From assembly GCA_035297265.1 (NCBI GenBank), contig DATGZH010000001.1:124001-188000 (forward strand): a DNA stretch of 64,000 bases, read 5' to 3'. The notes beneath the pieces were generated by a model. That model was not told the origin of the DNA. It searched no databases and worked only from the letters and a program-made list of their open reading frames with translations. This document shows positions 42,088 to 50,570 of the stretch, piece after piece. The position numbers and the translations under genes were made by a program. Numbering within the stretch: position 1 is the stretch's first letter; each line of letters opens with the position of its first letter. The stretch comes from DATGZH01 sp035297265. GTDB lineage: Bacteria > Actinomycetota > Acidimicrobiia > Acidimicrobiales > RAAP-2.

Positions 42088-43257
42088 GTGAGCTCCGGCC
42101 GCCCGCTCCGGGTCCTCCACTGCCTCTACGACGTGGCCGGCAACGCCGAGGGTCTGGCCGAGGCCGAGCGGGAGCTCGGGCTCGAGAGCACCGCGGTGGC
42201 CCTCCGGGCCAACCCGAGCGGTCACCACATCGACGAGGTGCTCTGCGGCGACGGCACCGGCTACGTGGGCCAGGAGCGGCGCCGCTTCGAGCTCCTCGTC
42301 CGGGCGCTGCGGCGAGCCGACGTGGTCCACTTCAACTTCGGGCGGACGATTATGCCGCCGTGGAAGGGTTGGGGCTCCTCGGCCGCCGCCGGGCGGGGCG
42401 GCCCCGCGGGCCGGGTCATCGACCTCTACCTGCGCTCGCTCTGGCTGAAGGACCTGCCGCTCCTCAAGGCGGCGGGCAAGGCGCTGTTCGTCACCTATCA
42501 GGGCGACGACGCCCGGCAGGGCGACTACCTGGCAGCCCACGACCGGGTCACCCCCGTCTTCGACGTGGAGCCCGGCTACTACACCGCGGCCGACGACGCG
42601 GCCAAGCGGCGCTCGATCGCCACCTTCGACCGCTACGTCGACGGCATCTTCGCCCTCAACCCCGACCTCCTGCGGGTGCTCCCCGCCCGGGCCCGCTTCG
42701 TCCCCTACGCCAGCGTCGACCCGAGGCGTTGGACGCCGGGCCCGCTCCCGGGCGGGCCGGTCCCGGTCCTCCTCCACGCGCCCTCACACCGAGGGGTGAA
42801 GGGCACCCGCTACCTCATGGAGGCGGTCGAGGGGCTACGGGCCGAGGGCGTGGCGGTGGAGCTCCTCCTCGTCGAGGGCGTGAGCCACGCAGACGCCCGC
42901 CGCCTCTACGAACGGGCCGACGTCCTCGTCGACCAGCTCCTCGTCGGCTGGTACGGGGCGCTCGCCGTCGAGCTCATGGCCCTCGGCCGGCCGGTCGTCT
43001 GTTACCTCCGCGACGGCGACTTCGGGCCGCTACCGGCCGAGATGCGGGCCGAGATCCCGATCGTGCGGGCCGAGCCCGGCGACGTCCGGGCCGTGCTGCG
43101 CGAGCTCCTCACGACGAGGCGGGGCGAGCTCGCCGAGCTCGGCCGGCGCGGACGGGCCTACGTCGAGCGCTGGCACGACCCACAAGAGATCGCCGGCGGC
43201 CTCAAGGAGGCCTACGAGGCGGCGGTCGACGGCGCCCGCCACCGGCGGGCCGGCTGA
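42088..43257 (+). CDS. Glycosyltransferase, GT-B (GT4-like)
   Basis: 389 aa. RVLHCLYDVAGNAEGLAEAEREL at the start, ADVVHFNFGRTIMPPW, FVTYQGDDARQGDY in the N-terminal half. The C-terminal half has VPVLLHAPSHRGVKGTRYLMEAV and the donor site VDQLLVGWYGALAVELMALG with Glu and VVCYLRDGDF. The pattern is that of retaining GT-B enzymes, though the sequence is divergent and has an insertion with Ala/Gly around residue 98. Follows the amidotransferase gene, and likely cotranscribed. Donor unknown. Confidence 0.82.
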   Translation: MSSGRPLRVLHCLYDVAGNAEGLAEAERELGLESTAVALRANPSGHHIDEVLCGDGTGYVGQERRRFELLVRALRRADVVHFNFGRTIMPPWKGWGSSAAAGRGGPAGRVIDLYLRSLWLKDLPLLKAAGKALFVTYQGDDARQGDYLAAHDRVTPVFDVEPGYYTAADDAAKRRSIATFDRYVDGIFALNPDLLRVLPARARFVPYASVDPRRWTPGPLPGGPVPVLLHAPSHRGVKGTRYLMEAVEGLRAEGVAVELLLVEGVSHADARRLYERADVLVDQLLVGWYGALAVELMALGRPVVCYLRDGDFGPLPAEMRAEIPIVRAEPGDVRAVLRELLTTRRGELAELGRRGRAYVERWHDPQEIAGGLKEAYEAAVDGARHRRAG

Positions 43258-43267
43258 GACCGGGCGC

Positions 43268-43273
<6 letters not shown>
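43252..43273. terminator. Hairpin shared by convergent gene ends (possible bidirectional terminator)
   Basis: GGCTGAG, 8-base loop, CTCAGCC: a perfect 7-bp stem that contains the stop codons of both the glycosyltransferase and ilvC. No U-run follows on either strand, so it would be a weak or Rho-assisted terminator. Confidence 0.35.
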
Positions 43274-44293
<1,020 letters not shown>

Positions 44294-44330
44294 CGTTCCT
44301 CGCTCTCTGCTGTCTCGGCTCGGCGCCGTC

Positions 44331-44885
44331 CTAGCCGACGCCCTGGTCCCGGCCGGGACGGCGCTCCAGCTTAGGCAGGGCCACCCGGCCCGTCCGCTGG
44401 AGCTCCACCCTCTCGTAGTCCCGGAGGAGCCCTTCGAAGTCGTCGACCTTCTCGGGGTGGCCGGCCACCATCACCGTGATCCGGTCGGGCCCCACGTTCA
44501 CCACCTCGCCGCCGAAGACGCCGACGAGCTCGATCAGCTGGGAGCGGACGTCGGGGCCGGCGGCCACCGTGGCCAGCAGGAGCTCGCGCTCGACCGCCTC
44601 GGACGGCGCCAGCTCCGAGATGGCCACCACGTTCACCAGCTTGTGCAGCTGCTGGACCACCTGCTCCAGCGGGGCCGACTCCACGTCCACCACGATGGAG
44701 ATCCGGCTGAGGCGCTCGTTGTCGGTCGGGGCCACGGCCAGCGAGAAGATGTTGAAGCCCCGGCGGGAGAACAGCCCCGCCACCCGGGCCAGCACGCCCG
44801 CCTTGTTCTCCACGAGCACCGAGAGGATGTGGTGGCGCGGCGCGGCCGCCGACCCCGGCACCAGGCTGAGCGGCTGGGTGCTCAC
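44331..44885 (-). CDS. ilvN: Acetolactate synthase small (regulatory) subunit
   Basis: 184 aa. N-terminal ACT domain: HHILSVLVENKAGVLARVAGLFSRR and FNIFSLAVAPTDNERLSRISIVV, which binds valine or leucine for feedback control; the C-terminal domain contains ELLLATVAAGPDVRSQLIEL and FGGEVVNVGPDRITVMV. The GTG at 44885 overlaps the ilvB stop by four bases. Length fits the long IlvH/IlvN type. Confidence 0.94.
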   Translation of the reverse strand: MSTQPLSLVPGSAAAPRHHILSVLVENKAGVLARVAGLFSRRGFNIFSLAVAPTDNERLSRISIVVDVESAPLEQVVQQLHKLVNVVAISELAPSEAVERELLLATVAAGPDVRSQLIELVGVFGGEVVNVGPDRITVMVAGHPEKVDDFEGLLRDYERVELQRTGRVALPKLERRPGRDQGVG

Positions 44886-46690
44886 CGCGGCCGGTCCGCT
44901 TGGTCCGGGTGGACGACGATGGCGTCGTTCGAGGCCCCCGCCGGCACCATCGGGAACACCTTCTCGAAGGCGTCGATGCGGAAGTCCACGACGACCGGCC
45001 GGTCGTCGATGCCGTTGGCCTTCTCGACGGCCGGCGCCACCTCCTCGGGCGTCTCCACCCGGATGCCGACGCCACCCATGGCCTCGGCCCACTTCACGTA
45101 GTCGGGCAGGTCGGGCGAGAGGTAAACCTCCGAGTAACGCTCGGCGTAGAACATCTCCTGCCACTGGCGGACCATGCCGAGGTAGGCGTTGTTCAAGATG
45201 GCGATCTTGACCGGGATCCGCTCGGCCGCCGCCGTGACGAGCTCCTGGGCCGTCATCTGGAAGCAGCCGTCGCCGTCGATGGCCCACACCGTGCGGTCCG
45301 GCCGGCCCACCTTGGCCCCGATGGCCGCCGGCACGGCGAAGCCCATCGTGCCCGCCCCGCCCGAGTTGACCCAGGTGTAGGGGTGGTCGAAGCGCCAGTA
45401 CTGGGAGGCCCACATCTGGTGCTGTCCGACGCCGGCCACGACGACCGTGTCGACCGGCGAGAGGTCGCGCAGCGTCTCGACGACGAGCTCGGGCTTGAGC
45501 GGTCCCCCGTCCTCCTGGACGTAGTAGTAGGGGAAGCGCGCCTGCCAGTCCCGCAGGCGGGCCCACCACGGACCGAGGTCGGGCCGCCCGGCCGCCGCCG
45601 TGCCGGGGCGGGCCGCCGTGCCGGGGCGGGCCGCCGCCCCGCGGTCCGAGCGGGTGGCCGCGTCGTCGTGGGGCAGGCCGGCCGCGTCGAGCGCCACGAG
45701 GAGCTCGTCGATCACGAGGCGACAGTCCCCGGCGATGGGCACGTCGGGGACGCGCACCTTCCCGAGCTCGGCCGGGTCGATGTCGACGTGCACCACCTTG
45801 GCCTCCGGGGCGAAGGCGTCGATCTTGCCGGTCACCCGGTCGTCGAAGCGCGAGCCGAGGGCCAGGAGCAGGTCGGACCGCTGGAGCGCGGTGACCGCGG
45901 TGAAGTTGCCGTGCATGCCCGGCATGCCGAGGCAGAGCGGGTGCGAGTCGGGGAAGGCCCCCCGGGCCATGAGCGTGGTCACGACCGGGATGCCCGTCCG
46001 CTCGGCGAATTCGAGGAGCCCCTGAGCCGCCCGGGCCTTCAGGATCCCGCCGCCGGCGTAGATGACCGGGCGCTCCGCCGCCAGCAGCAGCGCGACCGCC
46101 TGGCGCACCTTGGCCGGGTCGCCCACGGTGACGGGGTGGTAGCCGGGGAGGTCGAGCTCGTCGAGCGACTCGGGCCAGTACCACTCCATCTGGGCGTTCG
46201 AGACGTCCTTCGGCACGTCGATGAGGACCGGTCCCGGCCGGCCGGTGGTGGCCACGTGGAAGGCGGCGGCCACGACCCGGGGGATGTCGGCCGCCTCCTT
46301 CACCAACCAGTTGTGCTTGGTGATGCCCATCGTGACCCCGGTGATGTCGCACTCCTGGAAGGCGTCGGTGCCGATGGCCGCCGTGCTGACCTGGCCCGAC
46401 ACCACGACGAGGGGCGTCGAGTCCATGTAGGCGTTGGAGAGCGGGGTGACCACGTTGGTGGCCCCCGGGCCGCTCGTCACCATGGCCACCCCGGGACGGC
46501 CGGTGGTCATGGCGTAGCCCTCGGCCATGTGGCCGGCGCCCTGCTCGTGGCGCACGAGGATGTGGCGGATCGAGGAGTCCAGGATCGGGTCGTAGACCGG
46601 CAGGATGGCCCCGCCGGGCAGGCCGAACATGACCTCGACCCCCTGCAGCTCGAGGCTCTTGATGAGGGCCTGGGCCCCGGTCAGTTGCAT
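44882..46690 (-). CDS. ilvB: Acetolactate synthase large (catalytic) subunit
   Basis: 602-aa ThDP/FAD enzyme. MQLTGAQALIKSLELQGVEVMFGLPGG, the catalytic Glu in LVRHEQGAGHMAEGYA, VTSGPGATNVVTPL, and the ThDP-Mg motif GDGCFQMTAQELVTAAAERIP ending in ILNN. Between the FAD and ThDP domains there is an insertion near residue 355 with a tandem ARPGT-AARPGT repeat. ATG at 46690; a leader peptide, hairpin and terminator-like hairpin precede it. First structural gene of ilvBNC. Confidence 0.96.
   Translation of the reverse strand: MQLTGAQALIKSLELQGVEVMFGLPGGAILPVYDPILDSSIRHILVRHEQGAGHMAEGYAMTTGRPGVAMVTSGPGATNVVTPLSNAYMDSTPLVVVSGQVSTAAIGTDAFQECDITGVTMGITKHNWLVKEAADIPRVVAAAFHVATTGRPGPVLIDVPKDVSNAQMEWYWPESLDELDLPGYHPVTVGDPAKVRQAVALLLAAERPVIYAGGGILKARAAQGLLEFAERTGIPVVTTLMARGAFPDSHPLCLGMPGMHGNFTAVTALQRSDLLLALGSRFDDRVTGKIDAFAPEAKVVHVDIDPAELGKVRVPDVPIAGDCRLVIDELLVALDAAGLPHDDAATRSDRGAAARPGTAARPGTAAAGRPDLGPWWARLRDWQARFPYYYVQEDGGPLKPELVVETLRDLSPVDTVVVAGVGQHQMWASQYWRFDHPYTWVNSGGAGTMGFAVPAAIGAKVGRPDRTVWAIDGDGCFQMTAQELVTAAAERIPVKIAILNNAYLGMVRQWQEMFYAERYSEVYLSPDLPDYVKWAEAMGGVGIRVETPEEVAPAVEKANGIDDRPVVVDFRIDAFEKVFPMVPAGASNDAIVVHPDQADRPR
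45595..45636. repeat. 18-bp tandem repeat within ilvB
   Basis: Two full copies of an 18-base unit (45595-45612 and 45613-45630) plus the start of a third. In frame it encodes a hexapeptide repeat of Arg-Pro-Gly-Thr-Ala-Ala type in the linker between the central and ThDP domains of IlvB, and could vary in copy number between strains. Confidence 0.8.
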
Positions 46691-46761
46691 GGTCCCCCTG
46701 CTCCTTTCGCTTCGTCCTGCGGTTGGCTCGTCCTGCTCGTCGTCTCGTCCGGGAATTGCAA

Positions 46762-46783
46762 CGGCCCCCCTTGCGGGAGGCCG
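46762..46783 (-). terminator. Terminator-like hairpin in ilvB leader (attenuator)
   Basis: Minus-strand CGGCCTCCC, GCAA tetraloop, GGGGGGCCG: a 9-bp stem with one T-G wobble. It is followed by TTGCAATTCC, so the U-tract is short and termination may be weaker than in the leuA and leuB leaders. Located 72 bases before the ilvB start. Confidence 0.6.
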
Positions 46784-46786
46784 AGA

Positions 46787-46813
46787 GCGCGCGACGTATG
46801 TCGGGCCGCGCGC
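46787..46813 (-). other. Hairpin directly after ilvB leader peptide
   Basis: GCGCGCG, 13-base loop, CGCGCGC, beginning at the last base of the leader stop codon. The loop includes CGGCCC, which is complementary to GGGCCG in the 3' arm of the terminator hairpin, so the two structures could be mutually exclusive. Confidence 0.6.
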
Positions 46814-46860
46814 TACAAGATCGTTACCAGGGTGGTCTGGGGAGGCGTCCCGGTCTTCAT
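46813..46860 (-). CDS. ilvBNC leader peptide
   Basis: 15-aa ORF MKTGTPPQTTLVTIL, stop TAG. Its last codons CTG GTA ACG ATC TTG give Leu-Val-Thr-Ile-Leu; GTA and TTG are rare in this genome. GAGGG lies 4 bases before the ATG, and the promoter places the transcript start within a few bases of it. The stop codon touches the first hairpin. It is expected to sense Leu, Val and Ile tRNA charging. Confidence 0.82.
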   Translation of the reverse strand: MKTGTPPQTTLVTIL

Positions 46861-46869
46861 GGTGCCCTC

Positions 46870-46898
46870 ATTGTGGCATGCGCCGCGGCGGGCCACAA
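46870..46898 (-). promoter_or_regulatory. Promoter of ilvBNC leader, within an inverted repeat
   Basis: Minus-strand TTGTGG (46898-46893), 17-base spacer, CACAAT (46875-46870), ending 9 bases before the leader ATG. The arms also form a perfect 7-bp inverted repeat TTGTGGC/GCCACAA, so a dimeric regulator could bind here as well. Confidence 0.55.
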
Positions 46899-46909
46899 CC
46901 CCGCCCCGG

Positions 46910-47365
46910 TCAGGGGGCCCAGTGGCGCGTGTCGTGGCCGCCGTCGACCACCCGGAAGAAGCCGACCTCGGTGATGTCGACCGCGAAGAGGTGCCACTCG
47001 TCCCCCTGCGGGCGCCAGCCGATGGCCGCCTCCAGGGCCACGCAGTAGCCCTCCCGTTCCTCGGCGTCGGCCACCGGCTCGGCCCGGCCGTAGATCTTGA
47101 CGTCGCCCTCGGTGCCGTCCTTGTCGCTCACGGTGGAGTGGACCACGCAGCGGGGGTCGCGGAGGAGGTCGAGGGCCTTCTTGGACTGCCACATCATCCC
47201 GAGGTAGAGCCGGCCGTCGTGGAGGAGGGGCTCGACCGGGGTGATCCGGGGCCAGCCGTTCGCCCGCAGGGTGCCCACGAGCGAGAGGCCCGTCGCCTGG
47301 AAGCGGGCCCGCCCCAGCTGGGCCAGGTCGGGGGCCGCCGCCTCGAACTCGGCCCAGCTGACCAC
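46910..47365 (-). CDS. PNPOx-fold flavin/F420-binding family protein
   Basis: 151 aa. Split-barrel fold of pyridoxamine-5'-phosphate oxidase-like proteins: RFQATGLSLVGTLRANGWPRITPVEPLL, GRLYLGMMWQSKKALDLLRDPRC, VKIYGRAEPVADAEER, and C-terminal AVDITEVGFFRV. Members bind FMN, F420 or haem, so the activity cannot be named. GTG at 47365 lies 7 bases after ilvD and shares its transcript. It ends 12 bases from the ilvB leader promoter region. Confidence 0.82.
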   Translation of the reverse strand: MVSWAEFEAAAPDLAQLGRARFQATGLSLVGTLRANGWPRITPVEPLLHDGRLYLGMMWQSKKALDLLRDPRCVVHSTVSDKDGTEGDVKIYGRAEPVADAEEREGYCVALEAAIGWRPQGDEWHLFAVDITEVGFFRVVDGGHDTRHWAP

Positions 47366-47372
47366 GGCCGGA

Positions 47373-49064
47373 CTAGGGCTCGGTGACCGCGCCGCGCTCA
47401 GCCCCGGTCACGAGGCGGGCGTACTTGGCGAGGGCCCCCGTGGTGTAGCGGGGCTCGAAGGCCTTGAGCTCGCTGGCCCGGCGGGCGAGCACGTCCTCGG
47501 GCACCTGGAGGTCGATGCGGTGCTCGGGGACGTCGATCACCACCCGGTCACCGTCGGCCACGAGGGCGATGGGCCCGAGGTCGACGGCCTCGGGGGCCAC
47601 GTGGCCGACGCAGAACCCGTGGGTTCCGCCCGAGAAGCGGCCGTCGGTCACGAGGGCGCAGTCGCTGCCCCGGCCGGCGCCGGTGAGGGCACCGGTCACC
47701 GCCAGCATCTCGCGCATGCCGGGTCCGCCCTTGGGGCCCTCGTAGCGGATGACGAGCACGGTGCCCGGCTCGATGCTCCCGGCGAGGATGGCCGCCAACG
47801 CCGCCTGCTCACCGTCGAAGACCCGGGCCGTCCCTTCGAAGTGCAGCCCGTCGAGGCCGGCCACCTTCACCACCGAGCCCTTCGGGGCGAGCGAGCCGGT
47901 CAGGATGGCGATGCCGCCGCGCTGGTGGATGGGACGCCCGAGCGGATGGACGACGTCGTCGTCCGGCGCCGGCGCTCCCAGGGCCGCCAGGTTCTCGGCC
48001 ACCGTCTTCCCGCTCACCGTGAGGCAGTCGCCGTCGATGAGCCCGGCCCCGAGCAGCTCCTGCAGCACCACGGGGACCCCGCCCACCCGGTCGAGGTCGA
48101 CCATGTGGTACTTGCCGTGGGGCTTCATGTCGGCGAGGTGGGGCACCTTGGCCGCCACCGCGTTGAAGTCGTCGAGCTCGAGGGGCACCCGGGCCTCGTG
48201 GGCGATGGCCATGAGGTGAAGGACGGCGTTCGTCGAGCCGCCGAGGGCCATCACGACGGCGACGGCGTTCAGGAACGCCGGCTTGGTCATGATCTGGCGG
48301 GGCCGGATCCCGGACTCGAGGAGGGCGACGACGGCCCGGCCGCTCTCGCGCGCCAGGTCCTCCCGCCGCCGGTCGACGGCCGGGGCGGTCGAGCTGCCCG
48401 GGAGCGACATCCCGAGGGCCTCGGCCACCGACGACATGGTGTTGGCGGTGAACATCCCGGCGCACGACCCCTCGGTGGGGCAGGCGTTGTGCTCGATCAG
48501 GCTGAGCTCCTCGTCGGAGAGGGCGTCGACGGCGTGGGCGCCCACCGCCTCGAAGACGCTCACGATGTCGAGCGCCCGGTCGCGGAGGCGCCCCGGCAGG
48601 ATCGTCCCGCCGTAGAGGAAGACGCTCGGCAGGTTGAGGCGGGCGGCGGCCATGAGCATGCCGGGCAGCGACTTGTCGCAGCCGGCCAGGGTCACCATGC
48701 CGTCGAAGCGCTCGGCGTGCATCATGATCTCGACGGAGTCGGCGATGATCTCGCGGCTCACAAGCGAGGCCCGCATGCCCTCGTGGCCCATGGAGATGCC
48801 GTCGGAGACGGCGATCGTCACGAACTCGAGGGGGAAGCCGCCCGCGGCGCGCACCCCCTCCTTGGCCCGGGCGGCCAGCCGGCCGAGCGGCAGGTTGCAC
48901 GGGGTGACCTCGTTCCAGCTCGAGGCCACCCCTATCTGGGGCTTGTCCCAGTCCTCGTCGGTCATGCCGACGGCCCGCAGCATGGCCCGGGCCGGCGCCT
49001 TCGACGGCCCTTCCGTGACCTCGTAGCTCCGGGGCTTCATCCCCGGCCGTTCCTCGCCGCTCAT
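47373..49064 (-). CDS. ilvD: Dihydroxy-acid dehydratase
   Basis: 563 aa. IGVASSWNEVTPCNLPLGRLA, FVTIAVSDGISMGHEGMRASL, LAGCDKSLPGMLMAAARL, HNACPTEGSCAGMFTANTM: the three conserved Cys residues are the Fe-S cluster ligands. LALGGSTNAVLHLMAIAHE-type segment and RYEGPKGGPGMREML near the C-terminus. Third step of Val/Ile synthesis. It starts 27 bases after gatB and so appears to be cotranscribed with the gatCAB operon, not with ilvBNC. Confidence 0.97.
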   Translation of the reverse strand: MSGEERPGMKPRSYEVTEGPSKAPARAMLRAVGMTDEDWDKPQIGVASSWNEVTPCNLPLGRLAARAKEGVRAAGGFPLEFVTIAVSDGISMGHEGMRASLVSREIIADSVEIMMHAERFDGMVTLAGCDKSLPGMLMAAARLNLPSVFLYGGTILPGRLRDRALDIVSVFEAVGAHAVDALSDEELSLIEHNACPTEGSCAGMFTANTMSSVAEALGMSLPGSSTAPAVDRRREDLARESGRAVVALLESGIRPRQIMTKPAFLNAVAVVMALGGSTNAVLHLMAIAHEARVPLELDDFNAVAAKVPHLADMKPHGKYHMVDLDRVGGVPVVLQELLGAGLIDGDCLTVSGKTVAENLAALGAPAPDDDVVHPLGRPIHQRGGIAILTGSLAPKGSVVKVAGLDGLHFEGTARVFDGEQAALAAILAGSIEPGTVLVIRYEGPKGGPGMREMLAVTGALTGAGRGSDCALVTDGRFSGGTHGFCVGHVAPEAVDLGPIALVADGDRVVIDVPEHRIDLQVPEDVLARRASELKAFEPRYTTGALAKYARLVTGAERGAVTEP

Positions 49065-49091
49065 CGCACGCCCCTGTCTGTGCTCGCCCGA

Positions 49092-50570
49092 CTACCCCTG
49101 CGCCGCCCGCAGGCGGCGCAGCTCCTCGTCCACCGCCTTGCCGTCGGCTTGGCCCTTCGTGGCCCGCATCACCTGGCCGGCCAGCCAGCCACCCTTCTGT
49201 TTCTGCAGCTTCTCGTCCCCCGAGCAGTACTCCGCCCACTCGTCGGGGTTGGCCACCACCACCTCGGCCACCGCCGCGGCGAGGGCGTCGTCGCCCAGGG
49301 CCTCGAAGCCGAGCTCGGCCGCCACGGCCAACGGGTCGCCCCCGCCGTCGGCCAAGAGGCGGGCGAGCACCTTCTTCGACTGGGTGGCCGAGAGCTCACC
49401 GCCCGCCTCGAGGGCCACGAGGCCGGCGAAGGCCGCCGGGTCGAGACTGGTCGCCGCCTCCGGCTCGGCCGCCAGCTCGTTCCCCGCCCGGGCCAGGGCC
49501 AGGGCGGCCGGGGCCGGCGGGCTGGCCTCCGTCACGAAGTGGTCGAGCCCCTGTTCGACCACCGAGCGGATCTGCTCCAGCTGGGACTCGGTGGCCTCCC
49601 CCCCGAGCAGCTCGGCCAGGCGGGCCCGGCGGGCCGCGGGGAGCGGGCCGATGGAGGCGGCCACCTCCCGCTGCCACGCCTCGTCCGGCTCGAGGAGCAC
49701 GAGGTCGGGCTCGGGGAAGTAGCGGTAGTCGAAGGCCTCCTCCTTCGAGCGCAGCGGCACGGTGCGCCCGGCCTCCTCGTCCCAGTGCCGGGTCTCCTGG
49801 GTCACCGCCCCGCCGGCCTCGAGGAGGGCGACCTGGCGGGCCGCCTCGTGCTCGACGGCCCGGCCGAGCGAGCGGAGGGAGTTCAGGTTCTTGACCTCGC
49901 AGCGGGTGCCGAAGGCCGACGAGCCGACCGGGCGGACCGAGACGTTGGCGTCCACCCGGAGGGAGCCCTCCTCCATCCGCCCGTCGGAGACCCCGGTGGC
50001 GATGAGGAGGCCCCGCAGCTCGGTGACGTACGCCCGCGCCGCGGCGGCCGATCGGAGGTCGGGCTCGCTCACGATCTCGACGAGCGGCACCCCGGCCCGG
50101 TTGTAGTCGACGAGCGACTCGTCGGCCGCGTGGATGCGGCCGCCCTCGCCGAGGTGCGAGGTCTTCCCGGTGTCCTCTTCGAGATGGGCCCGCACGATGC
50201 CCACCCGCTCGCCGTCGGGGAGCTCCAGCCAGCCGCCGACGTTGATCGGTTCGTCGTACTGACTGATCTGGTAGTCCTTCGGCATGTCCGGGTAGAAGTA
50301 GTTCTTCCGGTGGAAGATCGAGGGCCGGATCTCACAGTGGAGCGCGGTGCCGATGCGCATGGCGAAGGTCACCGCCTCCCGGTTGAGCACGGGCAGCGAG
50401 CCGGGGAGACCGAGGCACACCGGGCAGACGTTGGTGTTGGGCTCGTCCCCGAAGGCGTTGCGGCAGCTGCAGAACAGCTTGGTCGCCGTCTGCAGCTCGG
50501 CGTGCACCTCGAGGCCGATCACCGTCTCCCACGCCCCCGTCTCGGGCGGGGCCAGCGCGGTCTCGGTCAC
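49092..50570 (-). CDS. gatB: Aspartyl/glutamyl-tRNA amidotransferase subunit B
   Basis: 492 aa. WETVIGLEVHAELQTATKLFCSC, NTNVCPVCLGLPGSLPVLN with zinc-binding Cys residues, FHRKNYFYPDMPKDYQISQ, and FDYRYFPEPDLVLLEPDEAW; a C-terminal YqeY-type tail follows. Phosphorylates the tRNA-bound Glu or Asp so that ammonia from GatA can amidate it. GTG/ATG start region overlaps the gatA stop by 4 bases. Its presence implies indirect formation of Gln-tRNA and/or Asn-tRNA. Confidence 0.96.
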   Translation of the reverse strand: MTETALAPPETGAWETVIGLEVHAELQTATKLFCSCRNAFGDEPNTNVCPVCLGLPGSLPVLNREAVTFAMRIGTALHCEIRPSIFHRKNYFYPDMPKDYQISQYDEPINVGGWLELPDGERVGIVRAHLEEDTGKTSHLGEGGRIHAADESLVDYNRAGVPLVEIVSEPDLRSAAAARAYVTELRGLLIATGVSDGRMEEGSLRVDANVSVRPVGSSAFGTRCEVKNLNSLRSLGRAVEHEAARQVALLEAGGAVTQETRHWDEEAGRTVPLRSKEEAFDYRYFPEPDLVLLEPDEAWQREVAASIGPLPAARRARLAELLGGEATESQLEQIRSVVEQGLDHFVTEASPPAPAALALARAGNELAAEPEAATSLDPAAFAGLVALEAGGELSATQSKKVLARLLADGGGDPLAVAAELGFEALGDDALAAAVAEVVVANPDEWAEYCSGDEKLQKQKGGWLAGQVMRATKGQADGKAVDEELRRLRAAQG

